Assembly: GCA_013399875.1 (NCBI GenBank) | Contig: VXAZ01008004.1 | Location: 186,001 to 250,000 of the forward strand | Direction: 5' to 3' | DNA length: 64,000 nucleotides | DNA from: Gymnorhina tibicen | Taxonomy: Eukaryota; Chordata; Aves; Passeriformes; Artamidae | Shown here: positions 1 through 13,816 of the stretch, in pieces | How the letters are laid out: each line of letters begins with the position of its first letter | Numbering within the stretch: the stretch's first letter is position 1 | The notes under the pieces: generated by a model | What the model was told of the DNA's origin: nothing | Databases searched by the model: none | Seen by the model: only the letters and a program-made list of their open reading frames with translations | Program-made: the position numbers and the translations under genes

Positions 1-3000
1 CTTATCTGCTACTTGTCTCTTTAAGGTTTCAGACTAGCCAGTATATGGAGCCAGTGACAAGTGAGCAAATCTATGAAAATATAGCAATTCTTTTTGTAGT
101 GAGCTGTGGTGTAGGTAAAAGTTTATGGCACTAGGCACAAACTGATGAACTCTGCTGGACTGTGCCAGTTATGTGCAGAGTCCATTCACATACATCTGAT
201 TTTATTCCCAAGATTGCTGTGGCCTGTCCCTTATTTTTCCTTATGCCTAATTGACTGAGGAAACCAGAACACCACAATACTGCATTTGACCCTGCATTAA
301 CTTCACACTACACTTTATATAAAGAGACTTACTGCCATTCCTAAAATAATAAACTTTCATTAGAAGGTTGCTATATATGGGATGTATTGCCCAGAAACTT
401 CCAAGCAGGTGGCCAGAAATACGCTCTTTCATTATCTGGGGCATTCTAGCCCAGCACTAATTCAGATAATGAAAACCGTGACTAAAGTATTTACTGTTCT
501 CAGATCACATTGTATGTCATACAGTCCAACAGATTAATTAAAAACCCTTGTAGTGGAGCTGCTATTTCTTTCTATAGTGTTCTTATTCATTCAGCATTGT
601 TCATGAGGGATTTTTTCATTTCCCAAATGATACATAATAAACATTTTTTTGCTGTCACATCTAACTTGGCATCATTAATACTACACGAAAGTATTGGGAG
701 CTATTGTTATTTTGAAAGTGATTTATCTAAATATTTAAATAATCTTTCTATGGTATCCCTTTATAGACAACTTTAAGATAGTTGGACCTATCAAATGTTT
801 TGTATATTTGCAGAAGTCCCAATAAAGACAGACCAGAAGATCCTCCAAATACACTGATGAATGTGAAATACAATAAAAACAACCAGTAAATGTTGCTTAT
901 AACTGCTAAATCATTGCATGATTTTCATTCTGTAAGACATCTGAGGCTTTTCATTGACGGAGAGAGAATACTCGATTACATGCACTACAAGATGAGATTT
1001 CATGAATTCTTACAGAAAAATGCCTTAAAACCAGAATGATTTAGGGAATCAGTCTATGCACAGCCCATAAAAACATGTAAGTCTGAAGTCCTCTTTCGAT
1101 GTGGATCAAGCATTTGCTGACAGGTTGCAACACACATTCTTCAGTCTACATGCATTAGGGAACCGCTAACCTTAGCAAGTGGTCTCCAGCCACCAAAAAA
1201 TAATCACCCTAAAAATCATCCTGGGAAGGAAGCCAGTTGTGTCAAGATTGAATGGGAAGAAAGGAGTTTCTGGAGATACGGAACATTTGCTTTAACAGAA
1301 AGTGTGCTACATAAACAAGCTTTTTAGTGAGAAGACTAAGTAAAAAGCCCCTCATTTTAAAAAAGTTATCTTCTTTAGTCAAAGATCAGTTCATGCAAGT
1401 GCAAGACAAATAATGACTGAGGTGTTTAAGAAAGAAAGACCAGACATGCTCCAGAAATTCTTCTAAGTCAACAGAAGTAACATGAAAAGGAGGCATGAGA
1501 ATTTAGCTAAAATTTTCATAAATATAGGAGAAGACCTCAGAAAATGAATTTTTTTTTGCTGAGTCTTTCATGCTTCTTATACCTGTAATACTGAGAGTTA
1601 ATAAAGGAATTCTAGGTCTACTGATTGACAAAACTTGGAATATAAACTATTTTGTAGCTCCCTAACATGCAGGACTGGCTAGCTGGAATATCAAAAGTTC
1701 ATCCCTAGACTTAGATGAGTACACATGCATTTAAAAGTTCTGTTGTGCTAAAAAGAGTCAGCTTTGTCCAAAATACAACGGTTTATTGTTAATTTTACTG
1801 TCAGCTTTGTTCAGATGGACAAATCAAAGTATTAGGTTTGCACGTCAGTGAGTGACATCTGTAGTCAGCAGGTTTCCTCACAGACATTCTCAAGCTAAAG
1901 AGATCGTGTGGTTTTGGGAGAAGGCAAATACCTCTTGCATATCACAGGTAGAAAGACTTTCTTATGAAGTCCAACTTAGTCCCTGTAACTGTGCTGGACA
2001 TCTGTGATCAAAATATTGTCACAAAATGATTCATGCTCCAGGAGAAGAAAGCTATTTCACGTGAAAACATTGAAATGTAACAGCAGAGATGATTCTAAGA
2101 TTTACAAACTTCATAGAGTTTAGCATTCTAAACCTCGGGATAAATAACAGCTTACATAACACTGCTAACATATTAATAGTGCGTCTGTTACTCATTTGTA
2201 TCCTTCACATTTTTTATAGCACAACATCTTTCTTTTCATATAGATTATACATGACAAGAGCTGTAATTAAGGTAGATCTTTGGATTTTATCTATTTAGAA
2301 AATCATAACATTTAAATAATAATTAATGAAGTCATAGTGAAAAGACCTAATGTCTACATTAACAGCTCAGCATTTTCTTGCATTTCACCTACTCTGCAAA
2401 ATACAGGTTTGTATTGTAAAGAAAGCAACAATAGAAAATAAGTCAGAAATTCAGTCACACACTTTCACATTGTCTGGAAAGAATAAGGAAGTGAAGATGT
2501 TAAATGTTTTTTTGATCCCTCTCTCACATCTTACCTAAAGGATCACTGAAATCCATAAGCTGTTTCTAATTAGTTTCTAATGACCTGAGAGTTGTGCAAG
2601 TTTAGCATCTTCTATATCTCATTTGATTTCCCTTTTGGACTAAAATGATATCAAGAGGGCTAAAATGAAGATAAAACACACCTCCATGATCCCTCTGGTT
2701 ATTGGACCAGAGACATAAATACAGGAAGGGCTAAGGGTAAAGACCATCATCATCAGTAGTTTTATAACCTGTATTAACAAAAAAATACAGGAGTGATTGT
2801 ATAACCATAGAGTCTATTGATTTACTCTTTATAAAATTCAGAGTAATGTCCAGATGGTTCTCTAACCTCTTGATTGCAAAAAAGTTGCATCTTTCCTTCA
2901 AGATTCAGTAATTAATCCGCTACCCTACAGAAAACTATCTCAGCAACAATCTGTCTCAGATGTGTTGAGGAAAAAAGAAAAATTATAAAGGACCAGATTC

Positions 3001-4540
3001 ACATTTTTTTGTTCATTAATTACTATTTGGTATCCTGATAAACTTAGCAATTTAGGAAGTGATCGAAGTAATTATGATATTGGCACTGACTTTAGAAAAT
3101 GCATAAAACCCTCCAAGGTTTCAGAGTTAATTAGCTAAATATTAAAGTAATCAAAGTGCTGAATTTTTTAATTTATTGATAGTAATATTTGTGACTACTA
3201 TAGTTATATACCTGTTTCCTATTTGCAAGCAAATGAAGAGAGGGTAATGTTAGTCCTTAGTAATCCTTAGTGCAACATTTTTTATTTGCTTTTTAAAATT
3301 TGGACTCATTATAGGTATATAATTGGTTATATATCATACCAAGAAGTCATTCAGTTGTAAAACATCTCCATATATTTTAACTAAGAACTGCCTCAAGGTG
3401 ATGAAATAGACACGATACAAAATATCAGGGTTGTAAAGCAAGACAGTCTTTGAAGAGCTGTTGAATCTATAAATCTCACAAACACTCTAAAATATGCCTT
3501 AAAAAAGTGACCAAACTTGTCATTTAAAAGGAAAAAAATACTGACAATATTACATGCCATGACTGAGATGGTAAAGTCACCATGATTAAAATGGAGTAAT
3601 TCACTTTGAACTAACTCTAGTTGACTCCTCTAATGTGCCTGAGGATTGTCTGTGGCAAGCCCAGAGGAAATCTTTTGTGCTTCAATAAGCAATAAGCCTT
3701 GCAAGTCATTATTCTTTCAAAGACTAACATAGAGGATACCCATAATATTTGGGCTTTTTCTTGAGCCCCTAGGAGTCCAAGGTACTAATTTAATACATGA
3801 ACTTTTAAGATTAGATTTCTATTATATGATTTACACTATTTGCCCTTCTTAAGACACAACTTCAGGAGTGTCTCAATGGAGAAAAACAGAAGCAGTATTG
3901 TTCAATAATCCACCAAATATAATAAGTAAGAATAAAATTTGTCTAAGCAATTCATACAGTGCGCAATCCACTAAAAACAGTGTTATCAATAAAATCTCCA
4001 CCTAAAATGTGTTTTATGTTGTTTCAAAGGCATTGCTCACACATTATTATATTTTTTGTTTTGTTTTGTTTCTGGCAATACCAAGCAATCTGTTACAACC
4101 AGCTGTTTTGTAATCCTTCAATGGCAGAACTGTGGTGGGATTAAGAAGCCCTTGTGATTCTTGTACTTCTTGCTCTGCAGTGATAAACATGCAACTTCCA
4201 TCACAAGCATACAGACGCCTGCATATCTTGCTATGCATACTGTAAACAGCAACCCAGTTCTCCATTGCTCCTTCAAGAGAAATAGATGCTTTTTGAATTA
4301 ATCTTGCATCATAATTTTACAGGTTAGTCACTGTCACATCTTTCATTTCTATACTTTCTAAAAATGGATTTTTCAGCTTTGTGTGAAGTGAATTCCCGCA
4401 TTTTTTTTATAAAGAATGAATAGGTAAAATTTTAAAAACTCAGCATAGCTTAAACTTTGAGTATATCAGATTGCCAAAGCCCAGAATTAATTAAGTCACT
4501 TATGTGGAAGCACAATAAATAAATGAAAATACTATGCCCA
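1..4540. other. AT-rich noncoding stretch, no gene seen
   Basis: No recognisable gene, RNA gene or young repeat was seen here. Open frames are short (under 90 codons), lie on both strands and resemble no family I know. Only short homopolymers and small duplications are visible, such as two copies of a CCTTAGT-type unit near 3250-3275. It reads as ordinary intergenic or intronic vertebrate sequence. Confidence 0.7.
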
Positions 4541-4674
4541 CTGAAGTTGTGGAGGCCTCATCCCTGGAAGTGTTCAATGGGGCTTTGAGGAAGTTGTCCC
4601 TGCCCACAACAGGGGTGGGAACTAGATGATCCTTCATATCCCTTTGAACCCAAGCTATTCTATGATTCTATGAA
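4541..4674 (+). mobile_element. CR1 LINE 3' tail fragment
   Basis: This is a 5'-truncated CR1 non-LTR retrotransposon end. It carries the usual tail wording: GTTGTGGAGGCC, then CATCCCTGGAAGTGTTCAA, GGGAACTAGATGATCCTT, and a terminal ATTCTATGATTCTATGA repeat. Compared with the usual avian tail it has lost short internal pieces, for example around 4580, where the segment after GTGTTCAA is shortened. Only the last ORF2 codons and the 3' UTR could be present, so nothing is coded. The ATTCTATG tail is one of the clearest signs that this is bird DNA. Confidence 0.9.
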
Positions 4675-5749
4675 TAAAATTGCAATAGTACCTTTGTTCT
4701 ATAGAATCCAAATAGAAATATCATCTCATATACACCTCACGGATGAAGTAGCATTAGATTTCCAGGAGGCTATCCACACACAACAGGGACCGAGTAAGAC
4801 CTATATTCACAGATTTATCCTATTCAAACATACTGGGCTTCTAGAAGCAACTTACCAGTCAAAGATAGTACTCCTTTTAAAGCTGCTGCAGCATTAATGT
4901 TGCAGCTTGTCTCCATTTTTCAGCTAAATAGAGGTTTTCTTTTTCACATCACATAAAGTCCTCAACCAGCTCAGGCCTTCTAATAAATTGCTAACTCTGT
5001 TACAGTATATCTTCTATTATGCCTCTTGTTACTTTAGTAAGACAGGAAATTAAAGCTATAAAACACTTTCAAAATGATAGGGCACACTCAGGCAGTCATT
5101 TTTCTTATGTTCCAGTAGTATTCTTCAAAAGACCTTTTATGATACTAATATTAAATTCTTTGAACTCTGAAGAATCTGTTGAAAGTGTTGAATTTCTAAG
5201 ATATAAAGCTCAAATATTGCATCTACTCATGCATTTATTAAAACTGAGAATGTGGGATGGAATTAAAAAAAAAGCACAAAATGCAATGCAGCTAAATAAT
5301 ATATGACCTGATACATTTTAGATCCACATTAGAGACTACAATGTGTGGAAATTTGATTTAATGCTAAGGAAAATCTATTTTGCTTTTGTCTCACCTTACG
5401 TGGCCAAATGCACACCAGATGTGGTCATTCATATAAAAGGTTGGTAACTGCACACTGAAGCACAGAAAACCAGACAAATACTATAATGGTCACTTATTCA
5501 GCATGCTCACATTAAGGAAATTGAATCAAGCTTATGAAACTATGCATTCTTTATTAACCCCATAGAAGAAGGTCAAACTGACTGCTCTTCTAATGTAACG
5601 CACACTAAAAAGATTGAAAGACATCATGTGAAAGAAAAGCACAGAAAATCCTAAGTCTCCTAGTGAAACATTTCCAAAATGAAATTAATAAAAATGTTGA
5701 AGGATTTATCTCATTGTTAAGAACTAAATACACGTAATCACATATGTTT
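4675..5749. other. Noncoding stretch with one near-palindrome
   Basis: No gene was recognised. The one structured site is a 22-bp near-palindrome at 4885-4906 (see separate entry). Open frames at 4670-4897 and 5019-5306 lack any recognisable domain and have no coding-like context. Confidence 0.65.
4885..4906. repeat. 22-bp near-perfect palindrome
   Basis: GCTGCA at 4885-4890 and TGCAGC at 4901-4906 flank a centre containing ATTAAT. All positions pair except one G opposite T, which would still wobble-pair as RNA. A second register (AAGCTG with CAGCTT) overlaps it. Function unknown. Confidence 0.7.
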
Positions 5750-5860
5750 GGAGGGGAAAAAATGGAAAAAGAGGAAAGGGAAGAGGAAAAAGGAAAAGTA
5801 AAATGAAAGAAAGAAAATTAAAAAGATAGAAAGAAAAAAGGAATGAAGAAAAAAATAAAA
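5750..5860. repeat. Purine-rich (GA/A) low-complexity tract
   Basis: About 110 bp almost entirely of A and G on the plus strand. It includes an uninterrupted purine run of about 35 bp at 5764-5798, followed by degenerate GAAA repeats. It is simple low-complexity sequence lying just upstream of a CR1 tail, and not coding. Confidence 0.85.
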
Positions 5861-5907
5861 CTAAGCTAAGCTACCAAAGCTTATACTCAATGTTTGTTAA
5901 GAATTAA

Positions 5908-5967
5908 AGACTGGACTCAATGATCTTAGAGTTCTTTTCCAACCTGTATGATTCTATGATTCTGTGT
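5908..5967 (+). mobile_element. Very short CR1 LINE tail
   Basis: A roughly 60-bp CR1 3' end: GGACTCAATGATCTTAGAG, then TTTTCCAACCTGTATGATTC, then ATTCTATGATTCTGTG. This wording is the common avian CR1 terminal segment. The element is severely 5'-truncated and noncoding. Confidence 0.88.
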
Positions 5968-8056
5968 TCATTATTATGTCAAATATATAGTAGAAGTAGA
6001 TTCCTTGCTTACTAAGTGGGCAGAATGAAGGTGTTCAATTAGGAAGCCTAAGAGAAGAGTGAATATTCACTATGTAAATCCTGATTTCTCTGCAATTTAA
6101 AGTTCTATATTCATTTTGCATTTCACTGTAGCTGTCAATTACTCTTCCACTTTCATTTGATCTATTTTATAGAGATTTTAAACAACCTTTTGGTGGCAGT
6201 TTTAATTTAGTACATGGACACTTTCATTTAGCAGTATGTAGCAATATACTCTTAGAAGGTACAACGTTGCCATTCTAATTGAAATGTACTCGTTCAAATT
6301 AAAAATAAGTCTTCTACTCCTTCTATACACTAAAACAATAGAAATGAAGTGTAAATACTAAAGGCTATTTTCTCAATTCCACTCAGTTCTGCAATGTTCA
6401 CTTTTTCCTTATTTAGCAAATTATTTCTTTTTTTTTTCATGTATGTTTGGCTAGAAATTTAGTGGGCTAAATCTAAGATAAAACCACTCAGTAACTTATG
6501 TTTCCTTTCTCATTTTTGACACATTTCTTCTCTGTTGGAATTCCAAAGCAATCAACTACCTGGGGATATATACTTCTTCAGAGATCTCTTCTCCACTATA
6601 TCAATTAACTCAAAAGCAATTTTGGATACCATCCAATGTACTACCACCATCTGGTCTCCCTTAAGCCTCACAAGCTGGAGTAGACTTGAATTGGTCTGAA
6701 TGATGGTAATTTTCTAAATTATTAACAAATTAAGCATGTTCCTATTCTGTTTCCTTTCTCTGATTTGTTAAGAAATTTCCTAGTGACCTAAAGAATCCTT
6801 GGGAATATTTTTTACATTTAAAAGAAGCCTCTGAGACTGCTTGTGGATCACCTGAGTCACTGCAATGTGATACTCTTCAGGAGCAATTCCCTTACAACTG
6901 TGATGGAGGAAATTGTGAAAAATGCATTTCAGCTTGCACCTAATCTTTGAATCTACCTGTCATTTTTATGTAAAACAAGCTCATGGAGCAAAAAGTCAAC
7001 TCATTGGTCTCCTTTGATATAGAAATGAGAAATGGCTGGGCAACATGACTGGCCCAAAGAAATGGAAGGTGCATCTAGACTTAGTAATGTGAAGACAGCC
7101 ACAAAAGAAATTTTTCAGGATTACAGAGAGGCCCACCTCCAAAGTTAGTAAAATTATACCTTTTTTTCTCTCTTTTTTTTTCTATCAAGACAACATAGAT
7201 CTTTTCCTCTGTTCAGGTTTTATAACATGTTTGCCACTTGGTAAAGAAATATGACTGAAATATGTCATGTGATAGATGTTTCTTTTCCTCTGCCCAGATG
7301 AATAAGTCTCCTCAACACAGAAGCCCTTCCGTGTCTATGTGGAGGGAGGAAAGAAGAAAAGTAGAAGAAGTCTTCTTACTTTATTTTATATTCCATTAAG
7401 ATATTTTTGTTTAAGATGGCAAGGAAGTGTTGCATGCCACAGACTGACCTTGTGTACTTCCCTATCTGTTCCCAGATGACTCTAGGTTGTTGTCCTTTAG
7501 GTTTTACTCCTTATTTTTGCCTCTCCCTACTGTCATGTATAATAGATTAGGAATCTCTTCATAATTACCAATCCCTCAAGGCCAGTGTGTCTTCTACCAC
7601 CAGATCTGAAAACTGCACTTTAATTATGCATTCAGAATTGGAAAAACAACTGTGACTATAACATCACCAGTAAAATTATGGCATAAAAGAGCTATGAGAA
7701 AAATTTGCTCTGCCATAGCTTGGGCTCTAAATTCTAACAGCTTCAGCATATGAACTTTTACAAGTACACTTCTAGCACTGGGGATTTTGTTAGCAAGAGG
7801 GAAGACTCGGCTATAGGAAATTATTGGAAACCCAGTAGCTTGGAAACCCAACAGACTCACTGCTAGAAGCCACAGAACTTGTAAGGATTGTCATTGGCCA
7901 GAAACCTTATGGCTTGGTACCGGGGAAACAAAAAAGGTATCTTATAGTCTTTCTTCCTAAAACACATATAATCATTGACCATTACATAAAACTTCATTTT
8001 AAAAACAGCATTGTGCATGAGTATAGGTGTGCAAATATACATGTATAAATATATGC
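5968..8056. other. Noncoding stretch, no gene seen
   Basis: Nothing recognisable beyond T-rich runs at about 6425-6440 and a pyrimidine tract at 7161-7183. No splice-bounded open frame, young repeat or RNA gene could be supported. Confidence 0.65.
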
Positions 8057-8082
8057 ATGTGTGTGTGTATGTGTGTGTGTAC
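8057..8082. repeat. (TG)n microsatellite
   Basis: Two adjacent runs of TG dinucleotides are separated by one TATG interruption, inside a longer AT/GT-rich segment. It is a short simple repeat that may vary in length between individuals. Confidence 0.9.
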
Positions 8083-8483
8083 ATGCAGATGGTCATATTT
8101 ACTACTAAGTGTCACAAGTTATGAAAAATCATATTGTGGGGGTGTTCTTTTATGATAGGTCTTTTTGACAAATCCTTATAAGAACTGAGCACTGAAGAAG
8201 TTATCCATTGCTAAATAGGAAGATATACTAAAAAGAAGACTGATTTGTTAATGTTATTATGTACCACATTCCCTGAAAAGATAAATCTTAAATGAAATAT
8301 GAAGCCGAAAAAGGATTTGTGTTCTATGTCCAAAAATAGGATGGACTAGGAAAAAGTATCCCTGAAAATCTGAACCAAAAAAAGGGAATGTAAACCTATA
8401 GAAACAAACTAAATGTGAGCTATGCCCCTCATTTTGCTGGGGTAATATGAAGGCAGTGAGGTTTCCAGTTTAGAGCAAATGGC

Positions 8484-8562
8484 TGTGAGCAAGAGGATTC
8501 TTGGTTCTAATCCCCAGTGAGCCAACCTCAGGCAAGTCATTCAGCTTTCCTTTGCTTCAGTC
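8484..8562 (+). mobile_element. MIR-like CORE-SINE remnant
   Basis: The order of motifs follows the MIR/CORE-SINE middle section: GGTTCTAATCCCC near 8503-8515, then CCTCAGGCAAGTCATTCAGC near 8526-8545, then TTTGCTTCAGTC. In the family these correspond to the tRNA-like B-box region followed by the conserved CORE segment ending in a CTCAGT-type motif. The copy is very diverged, as expected of an element that predates birds. The match is from memory of the consensus and not computed. Confidence 0.55.
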
Positions 8563-11500
8563 AATCCAGCTTAAAACCACAAAAAGCAGGTCCTCAGTGA
8601 AGTCAGATTCTGCTACTACGCCAAGATATCTCTCGGGCAAATAGACAGGGAAAAAAAGTGTAAGAAGAAAACTACATAAAGAAGGGGGGAAAAGCCTTCT
8701 TAATGGTTTGCAAGAGGTTGAACAGAGGCCAAATACACCACCATGCTGATATGAAACATTTCCTAATGGAATTTGAGATGTTATGCTAAAGTAGGTACAT
8801 TTTCTATTGAGATTTCTAAATTTATGATAGTGTACCCTGCATACAATACTTTGTACTTTGATAATAATTTACTAATTTACCATCACGAATTAGCACCCTT
8901 CCAGAGTTACATTAGTAACTTAAGACATTAGAATTTTTAAAATACAGGGATTTCTTCTCACATAAAGTGAATCAATAATTCAGTTGTTCAGCCAATTCCC
9001 CTCTGCCTCCAAACATTTTACTAGAAAGATGAATATGAGAATAGAATCGACAGCTTTAGGGTGTGATACACAAATAAAAGATAATGAAAACTAGAATTAA
9101 ATTCATGGGCTGCATTTGTTTTCTCTGCATGCTTAATAGAGTCTCCCATTGTTAAGGACTCTGTAAGTAATCATAGATTTCTTATTTAGTCTACTGGAAG
9201 AAAAAAATGAGGTACTATGAGGATTAAAATGACACAAATTATAAAATAGATAAAATATACATGCATGGGCTACTCAGTTGGTATTTTTTCTGCCAGCATG
9301 TAAAAAAATTATAGATGCAGTAAATATTTGAGAAATCATTCTCTTTACAGCATTATGCATGGAGTTGTCAGTTTTCACCACTGAGCTTTGTTGATTTATA
9401 TGAAATACCTAATTTAAATATAAAAGGGATAGTTACATTTATAGCACACTTGAGTATTTAGGAATACCTACTGATATTGCGGCACTTCTTTTTTTATTCG
9501 TATAAAAGCAATCCATACAAATAAATAGGAGCAATGCTAATCAGCAGAGGAAACAATGGCCATTTTTTTGCTTTTCTAACAGATTTCATTGCAGGCTGTA
9601 AATGAACAGAGTAGCCAGTGTACAACACAGTATTCATTCTAAACATATATTCTAATTGTCCCGATGAAGAAACTATCAGGTAAGACTGTTTTATCATATG
9701 CATTACTTTGACACACATAATCATCCCTGTGTTTCTTCTAACTTCTAACTTAATTAAAATGTATTAAAAGGTATCATTCTGCCACATATTGCAAATAAAA
9801 CTTTGAATTGCTGCATTTTCAGTTAAGAATGAGATTAATTACAATACTGATAGGACACCCTTGCAGTAGGGGTCCAAGGATTCCTCATGCTTTGGATTCT
9901 TTTTTCTCCTATCTGTTGGAAGATCACTGTAGGTCAGTCATGCAAACTGTGTATTTTTTCCTCCCAAGGAGAGCAGTGAGGAAAACAAAAAATAGCTGAG
10001 CTTTCCTATGACATTGTAGTGGGGGCGACAGGTTTGGAAAGAAAGGATGTGAAAAACTGAAGTGTGGACAAAACAGTTCCTCTCCCTCCAGCATGATTCT
10101 ATGGGAATACACTACGTTGACAGCTGGCATAGACGTTTATCACTGACTTGAGAAAAGTGAATGAAATATAACCGGAAAACAAGCTGTCATCTAAAAGAAA
10201 CATAAATACACTAAAAGATACGTGTCATTTTGTATACTTAGAAGTCTGCTAGCAAAAGTAAGAACTTGAATAACTTAATTCAGGACCCAGTAGTAGGTCA
10301 TACAAAATCTCTGCCTCTGCTCCTTAATCCATAAACAGATACAAGAAGAAACTTCATCCATTTCTTCATGTCGAGTCATTATGGGATTTTGAAAAAGGTG
10401 TGGAGCCAAGTATTCTGAGAACCAACACTGCTTACTCACAACAGACAAGAAAAAAACCAGTTCTGCTGCTGGAAATTAGCAAATGTCATGCCTGCCAGAT
10501 ATTCTCTGGGCCTTCAGCAAGTCCCAAACCAGTGAATCCCAAAGAAAACTAAATGCTTTGAAAAAAGTTTGCAAGAGTTTAATCCTCAGGTTTAATCCTT
10601 CACAGCAAGAAAACTTCATGCTAGAAATTTGAAAATCCTTCATTAATTCTGTATAAATTATTCCATCACCTCTTCTCTAATACTCAATATTGTACATAAT
10701 TTAAAATTCAAGTTTTGACATTCTCTTCCTTTTTTCTCTATTTAAAATGCAGGGCTATACTAAATCAGAGTAATATGAAACAAGAAGTGCTTTTGGAAAA
10801 CTGTCTTAACAGATGTGGTTCCAGGGGATCCACAGTCCTACTCCAGGTTTAAAGACTAATCATTCTCTCACACTGTTCTGTGTCAAATCAGAGTTTTGGA
10901 AGTAATACATACCTCAAGTTATGCTTTCCGGAGGCACTAAATAATACCTTTATTTGGTATAGTCCTAGTGCTGCCCCAAAAATATGACAAAAAAGTATTC
11001 TGGTAAATGTGTATTATAATTAGAATATATATCAGTAATAAAATGTATAAAATATGAATAAATTATTTGGTAAGCAACACAACACAAAGGAAAAGTAACT
11101 TTCTTTCTCTCTCCTTCTCATTTTAAACTTAAAGCAAACCAGAATAGAATTACTGGTGAGGATGAAGAAATATGCTCATGTCTGCTAAAGATGCCACATG
11201 CAGGCATCTGGAACTGCTTAATTATCTTCCATTCTGGATTGGACTAGATAGGACTAAAAGTAAATTTTCTGTTTCTAAATCAAATCTGTTCAGACATGCC
11301 ACATGCACTTGTTCTCATCAAGGATTAAGTGCATGACAAGCTTGAACTTTTAACACCAAATACTTCTGGGATACTAGAGAGCAAAAAAAGGTCACAACAC
11401 TTCCGTAAAACTGAAACACGTAAATTTTTCACAACATTGTCACTCAGAATTGATTTCCCTTATTTTCTTTGATTTATCAAAAATAAGCCATCCTTGATCT

Positions 11501-12595
11501 AAGAATAAGAATGAGAGATAAACTGAATATGCATTTCCTCCCCTTGGAAGTTAAAATGGGTGAAAATAAAGCCTTGGAATACAGTAGCTCGTGTTACCTT
11601 CCCTTGCGAGCTGTTGCCCAAACTACAGTGCAATAGCATCTAATCTCAATTCAGAGGCAACAGCCAGACATCATCCAAGAATAAAATCACATGTTTCAGA
11701 AAAATAAAAAGCTAGCTACCTGCTTTTCTAGCTCCTTGCAGAAGTTCCTTGCAGAAGCAAGCATGTGATAGGTAATTATCTATAAGCATAACAACAAGAA
11801 AATATTACAGCACCAACTCATCAATATACAAAACTGAACATGTAACCAAACTTCCTCCAGTTTTTCTCTAACTCGTTTATACAGCTAGAACAACTTCAAG
11901 AAAATCTGCTCCCCAGCAGCTCTCACTTAGAGCTTCAGCAGTTATCAGCTCCTTTTTCTAGCTGACATCCTCCCTACACAGAATTAGATACCAGGGTTTC
12001 TCAGAGCTGAATATATTCATGGTTTATATGAAAGGTACTGGTACTTTATATGAAAGGGACAGGAGAGTGACTTAACTTTTTTTAATAATGGAGTGACAGC
12101 TCAAATTTGAAAGACAGCCCACCTGGAAACATTCCCTACACTGACTCTTAAAATTATATGGATACGTCAAGGAAAGCATTCTCTTTAACTGTATTCATAA
12201 AGTCAGTGCACAGAAAGTTTTCCTTTGTGCTTCCTTCCCAGTTCTAGTGCCCCCTAATTCTAAAACAAAAATATAGCAAGTAGCACTCGAAGAGCTCTAT
12301 CTTTCATGCACTGGGAGTTTTATATAGAAGGCCAGATCTCTGACTGTTTCAAAGGGAATATTTTCAACAAGATTTCTGGTTTTGTAGTGCAATGATATTC
12401 GTTTTGATAAGCTTTTATGGCTGTCAGCATACTGATTGTTCACACTGACACAAGGTTTACACAAAGAGCAAATAACAACCACCAGTATATGAAGAAAATA
12501 CAGCTGTTAGATTACAATCAAAATATTATGAAATTAGTCAATCTTTATGTAGGTATTATAAAAACTTCTGACTATCCAAGTTTTAAAAGGGAAAG
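8563..12595. other. Noncoding stretch with small inverted and direct repeats
   Basis: No gene was recognised. Small structures seen are: a 7-bp stem AGATGCC/GGCATCT at 11189-11195 and 11203-11209; a 9-bp inverted repeat CATGCACTT/AAGTGCATG at 11302-11310 and 11327-11335; and a 13-bp-period direct duplication of TCCTTGCAGAAG at 11733-11744 and 11746-11757. None is long enough to assign a role. Confidence 0.65.
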
Positions 12596-12990
12596 TTCTG
12601 AGGGAGCTCGGCCTGTTCAGCCTCAAGAAGAGATGACTGAGAGGGGACCTAATTAGCATGTATAAATATCTAAAGGAGGGGTGTCAAGAGGATGGAGCCA
12701 GGCTCTTCTTGGTGGTGTCAACCAACAGAACAAGAGGCAATGGGCAGAAAATGATGCCCAGTAAGTTCCACTTGAATATGAGGAAGAACTTCTTACCTGT
12801 GCGAGTGACCAAGCACTGGAACAGGTTGTCCAGAGAGGTTGTGGAGTCTGGTAATAGTCAAGAACTGCCTGGATCTGCATTTTGTGTATCTAGAATCTAG
12901 AATGTGCTCTAGAATTTTTCTGCTTTAGGTAGGTTGGACCATATGCCCACTATGCTTCCTTCCAACCTGACCCATTCTGTGGTTCTGTGA
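12596..12990 (+). mobile_element. CR1 LINE 3' end with ORF2 C-terminal remnant
   Basis: A 5'-truncated CR1 of about 395 bp. Translated on the plus strand it gives the C-terminal region of CR1 ORF2: a GARLF-type motif, then NRTRGNGQ, then a KHWNRLSREVVESG segment. That last segment corresponds to the family's HWNRLPREVV signature. The frame then drifts, and the 3' UTR ends in a degraded ATTCTGTGGTTCTGTGA tail at about 12972-12990. The catalytic part of the reverse transcriptase is absent, so this is a dead copy. A small TCTAGAATCTAGAATG-type duplication lies near 12888-12915. Confidence 0.92.
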
Positions 12991-13816
12991 TGTGCTCTAA
13001 AAATAACACTACATAGAAGTTTAAAACAATCCTGGTCAAGAGACAAGACTATGGAGTAAATTTATAATACATGCTGAGAGTAAAGTGCATAATTGTCTGT
13101 GAATAAGTAATAATTGGAATGCCAGTTTATAAAAATAATCAGTTAAATATATAGTTCTTTCAAATTATTGTTTAAATGTGACCATAAGATCACTAGAGAT
13201 CTGCATAATAACACCTTCTTTACTAGAACTATGAACTACTAATAACTGTCTGCAATAAAAAGCTAATATTTACTCACGGTTAATGGATATTAATTTTTTG
13301 TTAATTTTGGATTGAAAGATAAAGGAGTAATTTCTAAGGGAAAAACTATGCCATGCTGATTTTTCTTGTCCATCATGGTAAAGATGTAAGTACTTATGTC
13401 ATTTACAGTACTTGTAAGTAGAACTGGCACTTTTACCTGTGTACACAGTTTCTCTTTTCAATAAATAGCTCAACTGCCTTTTGGTAATGTAAATTTAACA
13501 GCTTATCTGGCTCCGATCTCAATGATACTTACAGTATCCTGTAATTTTTGTATTTTTGGTTACAGAGGCAATCAACTTTAAGGTGTGAAGTTTCTCAGAC
13601 ACACTAGAATATAAGCTAAGAAGTCCTAGAATGTCCTGGTATATTTTCTGTCAGATAGCTCTAGGTATATTGCTTGGCACACAGGCTACCTGACTTGTGC
13701 AATACAAGTGTCTACGTTTCCATTCACTGTGTGGGTAGCTGAGACACTGCGCTTAGTTGGCGCCAAGTTTAAGTGTCGTATTGTCTTAGTTAATCACCTA
13801 AAGTGATTTGTTTGGA
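12991..13816. other. AT-rich noncoding stretch upstream of the solo LTR
   Basis: Nothing recognisable. No polypurine tract or retroviral coding sequence precedes the LTR, which argues that the LTR is solitary. Confidence 0.6.

Noticed and set aside
12653..12880. 75-codon frame on the minus strand
   Set aside because: It is the antisense of a CR1 ORF2 remnant.
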